Assembly (NCBI RefSeq): GCF_014650695.1
Contig: NZ_BMVL01000007.1
Location: 98,984 to 162,983, forward strand
Length of the DNA stretch: 64,000 bases
Source of the DNA: Streptomyces avidinii
Lineage (GTDB): Bacteria; Actinomycetota; Actinomycetes; Streptomycetales; Streptomycetaceae
Direction of reading: 5' to 3'
Shown piece after piece: positions 8,559 through 16,579 of the stretch (the first letter of the stretch is position 1; each line of letters begins with the position of its first letter). The notes below the pieces were generated by a model. It did no database searches. It saw only the letters and a program-made list of their open reading frames with translations, and was not told the origin of the DNA. The position numbers were made by a program, and so were the translations under genes.

Positions 8559-10262
8559 TCAGACGGCTGCCAGCCGGCCCTGCACGCGGCGGAGCTTCTT
8601 CATGGGGCCGAGCTCGGACTCGTAGACCCGCTTGATCCCGTCGCCGAGGGCGGTCTCGATGGTGCGGATGTCGCGCACCAGTCGGGTGAGGCCGCCGGGC
8701 TCCACGGAGGCGGCCTGGTCGGAGCCCCACATCGCGCGGTCCAGGGTGATGTGGCGCTCGACGAAGGTGGCGCCGAGGGCGACGGCGGCGAGCGTGGTCT
8801 GCAGGCCCGTCTCGTGGCCGGAGTAGCCGATCGGGACGTTCGGGTACTCCTCGCGGAGGGTGTTGATCACCCGCAGGTTGAGCTCCTCGGCCTTGGCCGG
8901 GTACGTCGAAGTGGCGTGGCAGAGAAGGATGTTGGCGCTGCCGAGCACCTCCACGGCGTGGCGGATCTGCTGCGGGGTGGACATGCCGGTGGACAGCACG
9001 ACGGTGCGGCCGGTGGCGCGCAGGGCGCGCAGCAGCTCGTCGTCGGTGAGGGAGGCGGAGGCCACCTTGTGGGCGGGGACGTCGAACTTCTCCAGGAAGG
9101 CGACGGCCTCGGTGTCCCACGGGGAGGCGAACCAGTCGATGCCGCGCTTGGCGCAGTGGTCGTCGATGGCGCGGTACTCGTCCTCGCCGAACTCGACCTT
9201 GTGGCGGTAGTCGATGTAGGTCATCCGGCCCCAGGGGGTGTCGCGTTCGATGTCCCACTGGTCGCGCGGGGTGCAGATCTCCGGGGTGCGCTTCTGGAAC
9301 TTCACGGCGTCGCAGCCCGCTTCGGCGGCGGCGTCGATGAGGGCGAAGGCGCTGCCGAGGTCGCCGTTGTGGTTGATGCCGATCTCGCCGACGACGTAGA
9401 CGGGGCGACCGGGGCCCGCGGTGCGGGCGCCGAAGGTACGCATGCGGGGGTCGGGCGTGGAGGTCATGGCAGGGGGCGTCCTTCGGTGCGGGGATGTGCG
9501 GGGTACGGGCTGTGGATCGGGGTGCGAGGAGGCGGGCGCGCAGGGGTCCGGGGCGGGCTGTGCGGGGTGTGCCCCGGGGCGCGGGTCGAGCAGGGGTGCG
9601 AGCAGGCGGGCGCGGGCCAGGTCGTGCGGGTCGTCGATCTCCAGGACCCGAGCGGGATCGGTGGCGACGGGAAGGGCGCGGCCGAAGAACCGGTGCCGGA
9701 CGGTGCGGAAGCCCGCGGCGTCCATGGCGTAGGCGGCGCCCGTCTCCAGCAGGTCCTGCGGCCGGTCCTGGCGCCGGGGGCGGTGCGCCGCGTCGTGGTT
9801 GACCCCGGTCCCGGTGCCGTCGTCCGCGTCCCGCCAGAGGAACCCGTGGAAGGGGGCCACGGTCAGGGCCGAGTCGGCCGCCCCGGAGGCGACGGCCACG
9901 GCGACCGACTCGACGTCGGAGGCGGCGAGGAAGGGGCTGGTGCACTGGACGAGGAGGACCACGTCCACGGTGAGGGAGTGCAGCTCCTCGAAGGCGGCGA
10001 GCGCGTGCAGCACGGCGGCCTCGCTGCTCGCGGTGTCCCCGGAGATCGCGGTGGGGCGGGCGATCACGTCGGCTCCGGCGGCGCGGGCGGCGGCGGCGAT
10101 GGCCTCGGAGTCGGTGGAGACCACCACGTCGGTGACGGTCGGGGCGGCGCGGCAGGCCAGGACGGCGCGGGCGACGAGCGGGGTGCCGGCGACCTCGGCG
10201 AGGTTCTTGCCCGGGACCCCCTTGGAGCCGCCGCGGGCCGGGACGACGGCGAGGACCCTCAC
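8559..10262 (-). CDS. In-frame fusion of acylneuraminate cytidylyltransferase and NeuB-type ulosonic acid synthase
   Basis: One open frame of 567 codons runs through two enzymes. Residues 1-225 are a CMP-sugar synthetase: PARGGSKGVPGKN binds CTP, followed by VQCTSPF, RHRFFGRALP and the closing EIDDPHDLARA. A Pro/Ala/His-rich linker of about 40 residues follows. From residue 266 comes a PEP-dependent NeuB barrel (VGEIGINHNGD, DAVKFQKRTPE, SGHETG, ERHITLDRAMWGSDQ). The NeuB part ends after the barrel, without the usual C-terminal SAF (antifreeze-like) domain. The start is a GTG overlapping the upstream stop. A separate NeuB start is possible at the ATG at 9467, with GAAGGA 11 bases upstream, so two products cannot be excluded. 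The likely product is a CMP-activated Kdn- or sialic-type sugar. Confidence 0.85.
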   Translation of the reverse strand: MRVLAVVPARGGSKGVPGKNLAEVAGTPLVARAVLACRAAPTVTDVVVSTDSEAIAAAARAAGADVIARPTAISGDTASSEAAVLHALAAFEELHSLTVDVVLLVQCTSPFLAASDVESVAVAVASGAADSALTVAPFHGFLWRDADDGTGTGVNHDAAHRPRRQDRPQDLLETGAAYAMDAAGFRTVRHRFFGRALPVATDPARVLEIDDPHDLARARLLAPLLDPRPGAHPAQPAPDPCAPASSHPDPQPVPRTSPHRRTPPAMTSTPDPRMRTFGARTAGPGRPVYVVGEIGINHNGDLGSAFALIDAAAEAGCDAVKFQKRTPEICTPRDQWDIERDTPWGRMTYIDYRHKVEFGEDEYRAIDDHCAKRGIDWFASPWDTEAVAFLEKFDVPAHKVASASLTDDELLRALRATGRTVVLSTGMSTPQQIRHAVEVLGSANILLCHATSTYPAKAEELNLRVINTLREEYPNVPIGYSGHETGLQTTLAAVALGATFVERHITLDRAMWGSDQAASVEPGGLTRLVRDIRTIETALGDGIKRVYESELGPMKKLRRVQGRLAAV

Positions 10263-11584
10263 AGCTCCCCCAGCCTGCGGATCACCGGGGCCACGCGCTG
10301 CACCCCGTGCCGGTAGGCGCCGCGGGCGGCCTCGCGCAGGTGGGCGCGGAGCCGGCGGCGCAGCCGGGACTCCCCCGCCGCCGGGCGCACCGCGCCGGGC
10401 ATCGGGGTGCCGTCGGGATCGAGGTGGTGCCGGGCGAGGATCCCGGGCAGGTACCGGGGGGCGGTGGTGCGCGTGTAGTACGGGGCGGGCGGGGGCAGCC
10501 GGGTCGCGGCCATCAGCGCGGCCACCTTGGCCCGGGCCACGGCGTAGGCGTCCGCGCCCGTCCGCGGGCCGGCGCCCTGCGCGGGCAGGACGCCCTGGGC
10601 CGCCAGCCAGGCCGGGTTCCCCTCCGGGAGGAGACCGGAGTCGATCTGGTCCCAGGAGGCCAGGCAGCCGGAGCCCAGGAAGTGGTGGTTGCCGAGGGCC
10701 TCGCGGATGCCGAGGTCGGTCAGGATCGCCGTCGGGATGGAGCGGTGCAGGGATTCCAGGGCGGCCGTGGAGGAGACGGTGACCAGCAGGTCGGTGCCGT
10801 CCAGGACCTCGCCCATGTTTCCGTACACCAGCCGGCAGTTGGCGGGCAGTCCGCCCGGGATCTTCTCGGCGAGCCGCTGGTACGGCTGCTCCTCCAGGTG
10901 CGTGGTGTGCTCCCCGGGCTTGCTGCGCAGCTTGATCAGCACCTCCCGGTCGGGGTGCAGCCGGGCGTGTCCGGCGGCCCGTTCCAGCAGGTAGGCGCGG
11001 TCGGCACGACTGTCGGGCACGGAGGGCTGGACGGCGAAGACCACCGTGTGGGCCCGGCTCCCGGCCGGCTCGTACCGTGCCCCGCCCAGGAAGGGCAGCG
11101 CGGTCTCGGTGACCGCGGTGGCGTCCGCGCCGACGCCCTCGTACACGGCGCGGAAGCGTTCGGCGTCGTGGCGGGAGTTGGCGAGGACGAGGTCGGCGCC
11201 GTGCCGCAGCAGCAGCCCGTCGGCGAGCTTCTCGTACACGACGCCCACGTAGCCGGTGACGAGTACGGGGCGCCCGGCCGGGGCGGGCCACAGGGCGCGG
11301 GCCCCGTGCAGGACGGCCTGGACGGCCCCGCCGACGAGCGCGAGGACGATCACGTCGTAGCGCTCGCGTTCGATCTCGGCGAGGAACTCGGCGCAGGTCA
11401 CCTCGGACAGCCGGTCGGCCCGCACCCCCACCTCGCCGAGCTGGCGCGCGGTGGGTGTGGCACGGCCGCGCAGCAGGAATCCGGTGAGCTGGTGGTCGGG
11501 CACGAGACGGCGGGCGGTGAGTGCGCCCCATTTCCATCGCGTATCGGAATCGGCGAGTACGGCGACGCGTTTGCGTTCTGGCAC
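10259..11584 (-). CDS. Putative glycosyltransferase, DUF6716-like, in the ulosonic acid locus
   Basis: This protein of about 441 residues begins with a Rossmann-like strand, RVAVLADSDTRWKWG. Later segments include VTGYVGVVYEKLADG, ADLVLANSRHDAERF and TDLLVTVSSTAALESL, the last resembling the donor-binding helix of GT-B enzymes. The C-terminus is strongly basic, which would suit a membrane-surface protein. I associate it with the DUF6716 group of putative glycosyltransferases found beside NeuB genes. The chosen start is a GTG; another GTG at 11632 would add 16 residues, and neither has a good ribosome site. Its stop overlaps the NeuA-NeuB start by 4 bases, so it heads the three-gene minus-strand unit. 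Confidence 0.65.
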   Translation of the reverse strand: MPERKRVAVLADSDTRWKWGALTARRLVPDHQLTGFLLRGRATPTARQLGEVGVRADRLSEVTCAEFLAEIERERYDVIVLALVGGAVQAVLHGARALWPAPAGRPVLVTGYVGVVYEKLADGLLLRHGADLVLANSRHDAERFRAVYEGVGADATAVTETALPFLGGARYEPAGSRAHTVVFAVQPSVPDSRADRAYLLERAAGHARLHPDREVLIKLRSKPGEHTTHLEEQPYQRLAEKIPGGLPANCRLVYGNMGEVLDGTDLLVTVSSTAALESLHRSIPTAILTDLGIREALGNHHFLGSGCLASWDQIDSGLLPEGNPAWLAAQGVLPAQGAGPRTGADAYAVARAKVAALMAATRLPPPAPYYTRTTAPRYLPGILARHHLDPDGTPMPGAVRPAAGESRLRRRLRAHLREAARGAYRHGVQRVAPVIRRLGEL

Positions 11585-11637
11585 GCGGCAGAAGCTATTC
11601 CGCAATTTCGGTGATCGGCCCAACGAGCGCACAACAG

Positions 11638-11682
11638 CGGGTTAACAACGCGTCGACGAAATGCGAAAGCGCACGGGTTAAC
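11638..11682. repeat. Direct repeat CGGGTTAAC x2 in the divergent intergenic region
   Basis: The nine-base sequence CGGGTTAAC occurs at 11638-11646 and again at 11674-11682, 36 bases apart. It lies in an unusually AT-containing stretch between the divergent glycosyltransferase genes. A spacing of three to four helical turns would suit a regulator binding both sites. No regulator gene is adjacent. Confidence 0.35.
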
Positions 11683-11747
11683 TCGCCCGCCCCGCGCCGT
11701 TCACATGGAATCCGCATCCGGGCCACAGTGAATGACGGGCGGCGCCC

Positions 11748-11760
11748 TAATGTCTCGCGA
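11748..11760 (+). promoter_or_regulatory. Candidate -10 element for a leaderless GT2 mRNA
   Basis: TAATGT at 11748-11753 fits the TANNNT -10 pattern and ends seven bases before the GTG at 11761. No Shine-Dalgarno precedes that GTG. Together these suggest transcription starts at or next to the start codon. No convincing -35 element was seen. Confidence 0.4.
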
Positions 11761-12741
11761 GTGCCCAAGCTCTCTGTTGTCGTGCCGTTCTACAACGTGC
11801 AGACATATGCACCGGATGCCCTGAAGAGTCTCGAACTCAACGCCCGGGACGATTTCGAGTTCCTGCTCGTCGACGACTGCTCGACGGACGGGACGCCCGA
11901 CCTGCTGGAGCGGGCTGCGCGCGAGCTGCCGGGGGCGGTGCACCTCAGACACGAGCGCAACGGCGGCCTGGCCACCGCCCGGAACACCGGTCTGGACGCG
12001 GCCCGTGGCGAGTACCTGGCCTTCCTGGACGGGGACGACTGGCTGGCGCCGGGCCATCTGGCCCGGACACTGGCCGCCATAGAGGCTCTGAACTGCGATT
12101 TCGTCCGCACCGACCATGTTCGCTGCACGGGCCGGTCGCGGAGCGTGCAGCGTGTTCCGTACGGGCCGGAGTCGGTGGTCGCCGATCCGCGCGCCGCGAT
12201 CCTGCCCGCCGACCGGGCCACCTCGGTGGACTACCCGTACGCGTGGGCCGGCATGTACCACCGGCGCCTGCTGGACCGCGGGGTGCTGCACTTCACCGAC
12301 GGGCTGCGGACCGCGGAGGACCGGCCGTGGATCTGGCGGCTGCACCGGGAGGCGGCGTCCTTCGCGGCGGTCGGACTGCCCGGCGTCTTCTACCGGCGCG
12401 GGGTTTCCACCTCACTGACGCAGATCGGCGACGAACGGCAGCTCGATTTCATTCGCGCATTCGATCAAGTACTCGCGGACGCGCTCGGGGACCGGGAATC
12501 CGACCGACTGCTCCCGAAAGCCGTCCGAACCTATTGTGCAATTATCGCCCATCATTTCGGATCCATCGAAAGGTTCGAGCCGGACGTGGCCAAGAAACTC
12601 CGCATCATGAGCACGGCCGCGCTCGGCCGCATGCCGCAGGACGTACTGGACCAGGTCCTGGACTCGATGGACGTCGAACGCTCCACCGTGCTGCGCCGCC
12701 TGCGCGGCGGCCGCCGCGCCCCGTCGGGAGCGAGCGCCTGA
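11761..12741 (+). CDS. GT2-family glycosyltransferase
   Basis: This is a cytoplasmic or membrane-associated glycosyltransferase with a GT-A fold. The 326-residue protein opens with LSVVVPFYNVQTYAPDAL. DDCSTDGTPDLLE lies near residue 39, and the metal-binding FLDGDDWLAPGHL near residue 90. An acceptor-side Glu lies in RTAEDRPWIWRLH near residue 185. The GTG start is chosen because the conserved strand begins directly after it and a -10 element sits seven bases upstream. Part of the 3' half is noticeably less GC-rich than its neighbours. It is coupled by an ATGA overlap to a polysialyltransferase-like gene, so both probably build the same surface polymer. The sugar donor is unknown. Confidence 0.85.
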   Translation: MPKLSVVVPFYNVQTYAPDALKSLELNARDDFEFLLVDDCSTDGTPDLLERAARELPGAVHLRHERNGGLATARNTGLDAARGEYLAFLDGDDWLAPGHLARTLAAIEALNCDFVRTDHVRCTGRSRSVQRVPYGPESVVADPRAAILPADRATSVDYPYAWAGMYHRRLLDRGVLHFTDGLRTAEDRPWIWRLHREAASFAAVGLPGVFYRRGVSTSLTQIGDERQLDFIRAFDQVLADALGDRESDRLLPKAVRTYCAIIAHHFGSIERFEPDVAKKLRIMSTAALGRMPQDVLDQVLDSMDVERSTVLRRLRGGRRAPSGASA

Positions 12742-14105
12742 TGCCCACCCAGATCTTCCTGGCCTCCACCCTCTACGGCGCCGCCACCCTCGCGGCGGGC
12801 ATCGACGCGGGCGGCTTCCCGCCCGCCGGCCGCCGCATCCTGCTGACCAGCAACCACGCCGTCACCGCCGAGGTCACCCCGGGGATCGCGGAGATGCCGG
12901 GCTTCGCCGCCCTGCGCTCGCGCTTCGACGAGGTCCTCGACTGGAACCGCGTCATCGAGCCCCAGCACCCGAGCACCTGGGCCCCCCGCGCGGAGGACGT
13001 CCCCCTCTGGGAACGGCAGCTGCGCACCCTGTGGGACCTCGGCGACGACCGGGTCGAGCTGATCGTCGAGTCCCTCCAGGTCCCGCCCGCCCAGACCCTG
13101 TGCCGACTCTTCCCGGGCGCGGCCGTCGACGTCTACGCCGACGGGCTCATGAGCTACGGCCCCACCCGCTTCCGCCTCGACCCGCAGCTGGGGATGCGGG
13201 TGCGGCGGGTGCTCCACCTGGACCTGGTGCCCGGGCTGGAGCCCCTGCTGCTGACGGAGTTCGGGGTACGGGTCGAACTGGTGCCGACGGAGCCGTTCCT
13301 CAAGGTCCTCGCCGAACTCGCCGAACTCGCCGAAGCCACCGCGGCGACCGCGGGTGCCCCCGTCGAGCCGGCCGAGCCCCCGGCCCTCCTCCTGGGCCAG
13401 TACCTCTCGGCCCTCGACCTGATGAGCCCGGCCGAGGAGGAGGAGCTGCACGTCTCGATGGTCCGCGGCGCCCACGCCCTCGGCCATCGCGAGCTGGTCT
13501 TCAAGCCGCACCCCGGCGCCCCGGCCGTGTACTGCCGGCGGGCCCGGGAGGAGGCCGAACGGCTCGGTGCCCGGCTGACGGTGATCGCCGCCCCGGTCCT
13601 GGCCGAGACCCTCTACCAGCGGCTGCGCCCCGCGCTCGTCGTCGGCTGCTTCTCCACCGGGCTGCTGACGGCGGCCACGCTGTACGGGCTCCCGGTGGCC
13701 CGGACCGGGACCGATGCGGTGCTGGCCACCCTGAGCCCGTACCCGAACAGCAATCGCGTACCGCTGGCCCTGGTGGACGCCCTGCTCCCGGACCTCGCCG
13801 ACGCGGAGGCGGTCCGGGCCTGGACGCCTCCGACCCCCGAGCAGGTCCGGGCGGAACCGGCCGCACTGCTCACTGCCGTCGGGTTCACGATGCAGCCGCA
13901 GATCCTGGCCGCGCGTCGGCCCGCGGCCGAGGCCTACCTGGCCAGGCACCTGACCCCGCGCACCTGGCGGTACTTCACCCGCCGCCGGCTGACCTCCCTG
14001 GGCCTGCCGGGCGGCATCCCGGCGCAGCTGTCGTTCCTGCCGCGCAGCCGGACCGTGCGCCGGGCCGTCCGGCGGATGGCGTGGCTGCGCCGGGCGCTCA
14101 GCTGA
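12741..14105 (+). CDS. Polysialyltransferase-family protein
   Basis: The 454-residue protein resembles bacterial alpha-2,8-polysialyltransferases (PF07388 type). It has an N-terminal QIFLASTLYGAATLAAGID strand-helix, an HP motif in ELVFKPHPGAP near residue 257, and GCFSTGLLTAATLYGLPVA near residue 302, equivalent to the S/T motif that contacts the CMP moiety. The C-terminal 50 residues are very basic, which is common for inner-membrane-associated polymerases. The ATG overlaps the GT2 stop. Its stop (TGA) overlaps the convergent LysE-type gene by 8 bases. With CMP-ulosonic acid made by the divergent operon, it probably polymerises that sugar. Whether the polymer is Kdn or sialic acid cannot be read from sequence. 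Confidence 0.75.
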   Translation: MPTQIFLASTLYGAATLAAGIDAGGFPPAGRRILLTSNHAVTAEVTPGIAEMPGFAALRSRFDEVLDWNRVIEPQHPSTWAPRAEDVPLWERQLRTLWDLGDDRVELIVESLQVPPAQTLCRLFPGAAVDVYADGLMSYGPTRFRLDPQLGMRVRRVLHLDLVPGLEPLLLTEFGVRVELVPTEPFLKVLAELAELAEATAATAGAPVEPAEPPALLLGQYLSALDLMSPAEEEELHVSMVRGAHALGHRELVFKPHPGAPAVYCRRAREEAERLGARLTVIAAPVLAETLYQRLRPALVVGCFSTGLLTAATLYGLPVARTGTDAVLATLSPYPNSNRVPLALVDALLPDLADAEAVRAWTPPTPEQVRAEPAALLTAVGFTMQPQILAARRPAAEAYLARHLTPRTWRYFTRRRLTSLGLPGGIPAQLSFLPRSRTVRRAVRRMAWLRRALS

Positions 14106-14748
14106 CGGCGAGCTTGGCCGCGAAGCCGAGGAACAGCACGCCCGCCGCGGAGGTGGCCCCGGCCGACAGCCGCCTGCGGCGGCGGAAGGCCGCCGCGAGG
14201 CGGGTCCCGCCGAATATCAGCAGCGTCAGGTAGAGGAAGCTGCCGGTCTGCAGCAGGCCGCCCAGGAGCAGGAACGACAGCGCCGGATAGGCGTACGACG
14301 GGTCCACGAACTGCACGAAGAAGGACATCAGGAAGAGGATGGCCTTCGGGTTGAGAAGGCTGATCAGCAGCGCGCGCCGGTAGGGCCGTTCGTTCTCGGC
14401 CGGGTCGGCGGGCACCGCGGCCTCGGCCTCGGCCCGCTCCATGCGCGTGCGCCACAGCGCCCAGGCGCCCCGCATCATCCCCACGGCCAGCCACGCCAGG
14501 TAGCCGGCGCCGAGGAACTTCACCACGGTGAACACCAGCGGGCTCGCCCGCAGCAGCGCCCCGGCGCCGACGGCGGTCAGCAGCATGAGCACGGCGTCGC
14601 CGGTGAACACCCCGGCGGCGGCCTTGTACCCGGTGCGCACCCCGCGGCGGGCAGCCACGGAGAGCACGTAGAGCGAGTTCGGCCCCGGCAGCAGAATGAT
14701 CAGCACCAGGCCTGCGAGATACGTCGGAAGATCGGTCACACCCAGCAT
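14098..14748 (-). CDS. LysE/LeuE-family amino acid exporter
   Basis: This is an inner-membrane exporter of the LysE superfamily, about 216 residues with six hydrophobic segments. The family hallmarks are LLPGPNSLYVLSVAARRG near the N-terminus and LISLLNPKAILFLMSFFVQF in the middle, where the NPK turn is diagnostic. A charged cytoplasmic loop rich in Arg, Glu and Ala separates helices 3 and 4. The ATG at 14748 places the first helix right at the N-terminus; a GTG at 14775 would add nine residues. Neither start has a clear ribosome site. Leucine or a similar neutral amino acid is the likely substrate by family, but specificity is not visible. Confidence 0.85.
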   Translation of the reverse strand: MLGVTDLPTYLAGLVLIILLPGPNSLYVLSVAARRGVRTGYKAAAGVFTGDAVLMLLTAVGAGALLRASPLVFTVVKFLGAGYLAWLAVGMMRGAWALWRTRMERAEAEAAVPADPAENERPYRRALLISLLNPKAILFLMSFFVQFVDPSYAYPALSFLLLGGLLQTGSFLYLTLLIFGGTRLAAAFRRRRRLSAGATSAAGVLFLGFAAKLAVS

Positions 14749-14793
14749 GGGCAGGAGTGTCCCACAGGGACGCACCTGTCGCGCCAGTCTGTT

Positions 14794-16374
14794 TCACCAG
14801 GTGGAACCGCTCGGCTCGTACGTCCCCCAGACCTCCCGCAGCGCGCCGCACACCTCCCCCACCGTGGCCCGGGCCCGCAGCGCCTCCTTCATCGGGTACA
14901 GCACGTTGGCCGTTCCCGCCGCCGCCTCCTTCAGGGCCGCGAGCGCCGCCGTCACCGCCGGCCCGCCCCGCTCCGCCCGCAGCCGGGCCAACGCCGCGCA
15001 CTGCCGCGCCTCGATGGCCGGGTCCACGCGCAGCGGCTCGTACGCGTCCTCGCGCTCCAGCGCGAAGCGGTTGACCCCGACCACGACCCGCTCCCCGCTC
15101 TCGGTCTCCTGCGCGATGCGGTAGGCGTTCCGCTCGATCTCGGCCTTCTGGAAGCCGGCCTCGATCGCCGCCACCGCCCCGCCCTGGTCCTCGACCCGGC
15201 GCATCAGCGCGAGCGCCGCCGCCTCCAGTTCGTCCGTCATCCGCTCCACCGCGTAGGACCCGGCGAAGGGGTCCACGGTGTGCGGCACGTCCGTCTCGTG
15301 CGCGAGGACCTGCTGGGTGCGCAGGGCGAGGCGGGCGGACTTCTCCGTCGGCAGCGCGATCGCCTCGTCGAAGGAGTTGGTGTGCAGCGACTGCGTGCCG
15401 CCCAGGACGGCGGCCAGGGCCTGCACGGCCACCCGTACGAGATTCAGTTCCGGCTGCTGCGCGGTCAGCTGGACCCCGGCCGTCTGGGTGTGGAAGCGCA
15501 GCATCAGCGACTTCGGATCCCGCGCACCGAACTCCTCCCGCATGACGCGGGCCCAGATCCTCCGGGCCGCACGGAACTTCGCCACCTCCTCCAGCAGGGT
15601 GGTGCGGGCGACGAAGAAGAAGGAGAGCCGGGGCGCGAACTCGTCGACCACCATGCCCGCCGCCAGGGCGGTACGGACGTAGGCGATGCCGTCGGCGAGG
15701 GTGAAGGCCACTTCCTGCGCGGGAGAGGCGCCGGCTTCGGCCATGTGGTAGCCGGAGATGGAGATGGTGTTCCACCGCGGGATCTCGGCGCGGCAGTAGC
15801 GGAAGGTATCGGCGGTCAGGCGCAGGGAGGGGCCGGGCGGGAAGATGTACGTCCCGCGCGCGATGTACTCCTTGAGCACATCGTTCTGGATCGTCCCCGT
15901 CAGCTCTGTGCCCGAGATGCCCTGTTCCTCCGCCACCAGTTGATAGAGCAGCAGGAGCAGCGCGGCGGGCGCGTTGATCGTCATCGAGGTGGAGACCCGG
16001 TCGAGGGGGATCCCGTCGAACAGCGTCCGCATGTCGTCGAGCGAGTCGACGGCGACGCCGACCTTGCCCACTTCGCCCTGGGCGAGGGGGGCGTCGGAGT
16101 CGTGTCCCATCTGCGTGGGCAGGTCGAAGGCGACGGACAGCCCGGTGCCGCCGCCCTCGATGAGCTGCCGGTAGCGGGCGTTGGACTCGGCCGCCGTACC
16201 GAAACCGGCGTACTGCCGCATGGTCCACGGCCGACCGGTGTACATGTTCGGATAAATCCCCCGAGTGTAGGGGAAGTCGCCCGGCTGCCCCAGCTCGGAC
16301 GCCGGGTCCCAACCCGTCAGGTCGCCGGGCCCGTAGACCGGTTCGATGGGGAATCCGCTCTCTGTGAGTGCCAT
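14794..16374 (-). CDS. Methylmalonyl-CoA mutase-family large subunit without B12 domain
   Basis: This is the TIM-barrel substrate-binding half of an adenosylcobalamin-dependent acyl-CoA mutase. The 526-residue protein starts with family sequence (YTRGIYPNMYTGRPWTMRQY), continues through GLSVAFDLPTQMGHDSD and RWNTISISGYHMAEAG, and ends with GTYEPSGSTW directly after the barrel. The cobalamin-binding domain with its DxHxxG motif is missing, so a separate small subunit must be encoded elsewhere, as with IcmA/IcmB. The segment MRQYAGF keeps the Tyr found in methylmalonyl-CoA mutases, where isobutyryl-CoA mutases have Phe, so a methylmalonyl-type substrate is somewhat favoured. A GGAGG site lies 12 bases upstream of the ATG. 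There is no B12 riboswitch in the leader. Confidence 0.9.
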   Translation of the reverse strand: MALTESGFPIEPVYGPGDLTGWDPASELGQPGDFPYTRGIYPNMYTGRPWTMRQYAGFGTAAESNARYRQLIEGGGTGLSVAFDLPTQMGHDSDAPLAQGEVGKVGVAVDSLDDMRTLFDGIPLDRVSTSMTINAPAALLLLLYQLVAEEQGISGTELTGTIQNDVLKEYIARGTYIFPPGPSLRLTADTFRYCRAEIPRWNTISISGYHMAEAGASPAQEVAFTLADGIAYVRTALAAGMVVDEFAPRLSFFFVARTTLLEEVAKFRAARRIWARVMREEFGARDPKSLMLRFHTQTAGVQLTAQQPELNLVRVAVQALAAVLGGTQSLHTNSFDEAIALPTEKSARLALRTQQVLAHETDVPHTVDPFAGSYAVERMTDELEAAALALMRRVEDQGGAVAAIEAGFQKAEIERNAYRIAQETESGERVVVGVNRFALEREDAYEPLRVDPAIEARQCAALARLRAERGGPAVTAALAALKEAAAGTANVLYPMKEALRARATVGEVCGALREVWGTYEPSGSTW

Positions 16375-16579
16375 GTGTGACGTAGTCCTCCGTAGAGCAA
16401 CCGGGCCCGGGACTGATAAAACCTCCCCGAGCCACCGCTGGGGTGCCCCGGCCGCGAATCGCTTCGTAAGGCTGCGGACGACTGCCGGTCACAATGGCGC
16501 AACATCCCGGAGCCGAGTGCAACTGTCCACGCGTGCGGAGCATCACCTAGATACACGACGTAGAAACCGGGGGACTGCA

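Noticed and set aside
8559..11537. 992-codon frame including the NeuA-NeuB gene
   Set aside because: Only the part from 10262 down is real. The extension upstream runs antisense-like through the DUF6716 gene in another frame and has no family features.
13934..16546. 870-codon minus-strand frame over the LysE and mutase genes
   Set aside because: It is a shadow of two real genes in a different frame, with Arg/Gly-rich nonsense sequence.
16375..16579. Possible cobalamin riboswitch before the mutase, or ydaO (c-di-AMP) switch before the L,D-transpeptidase
   Set aside because: Neither the B12 box nor the ydaO conserved blocks are present on the relevant strands.
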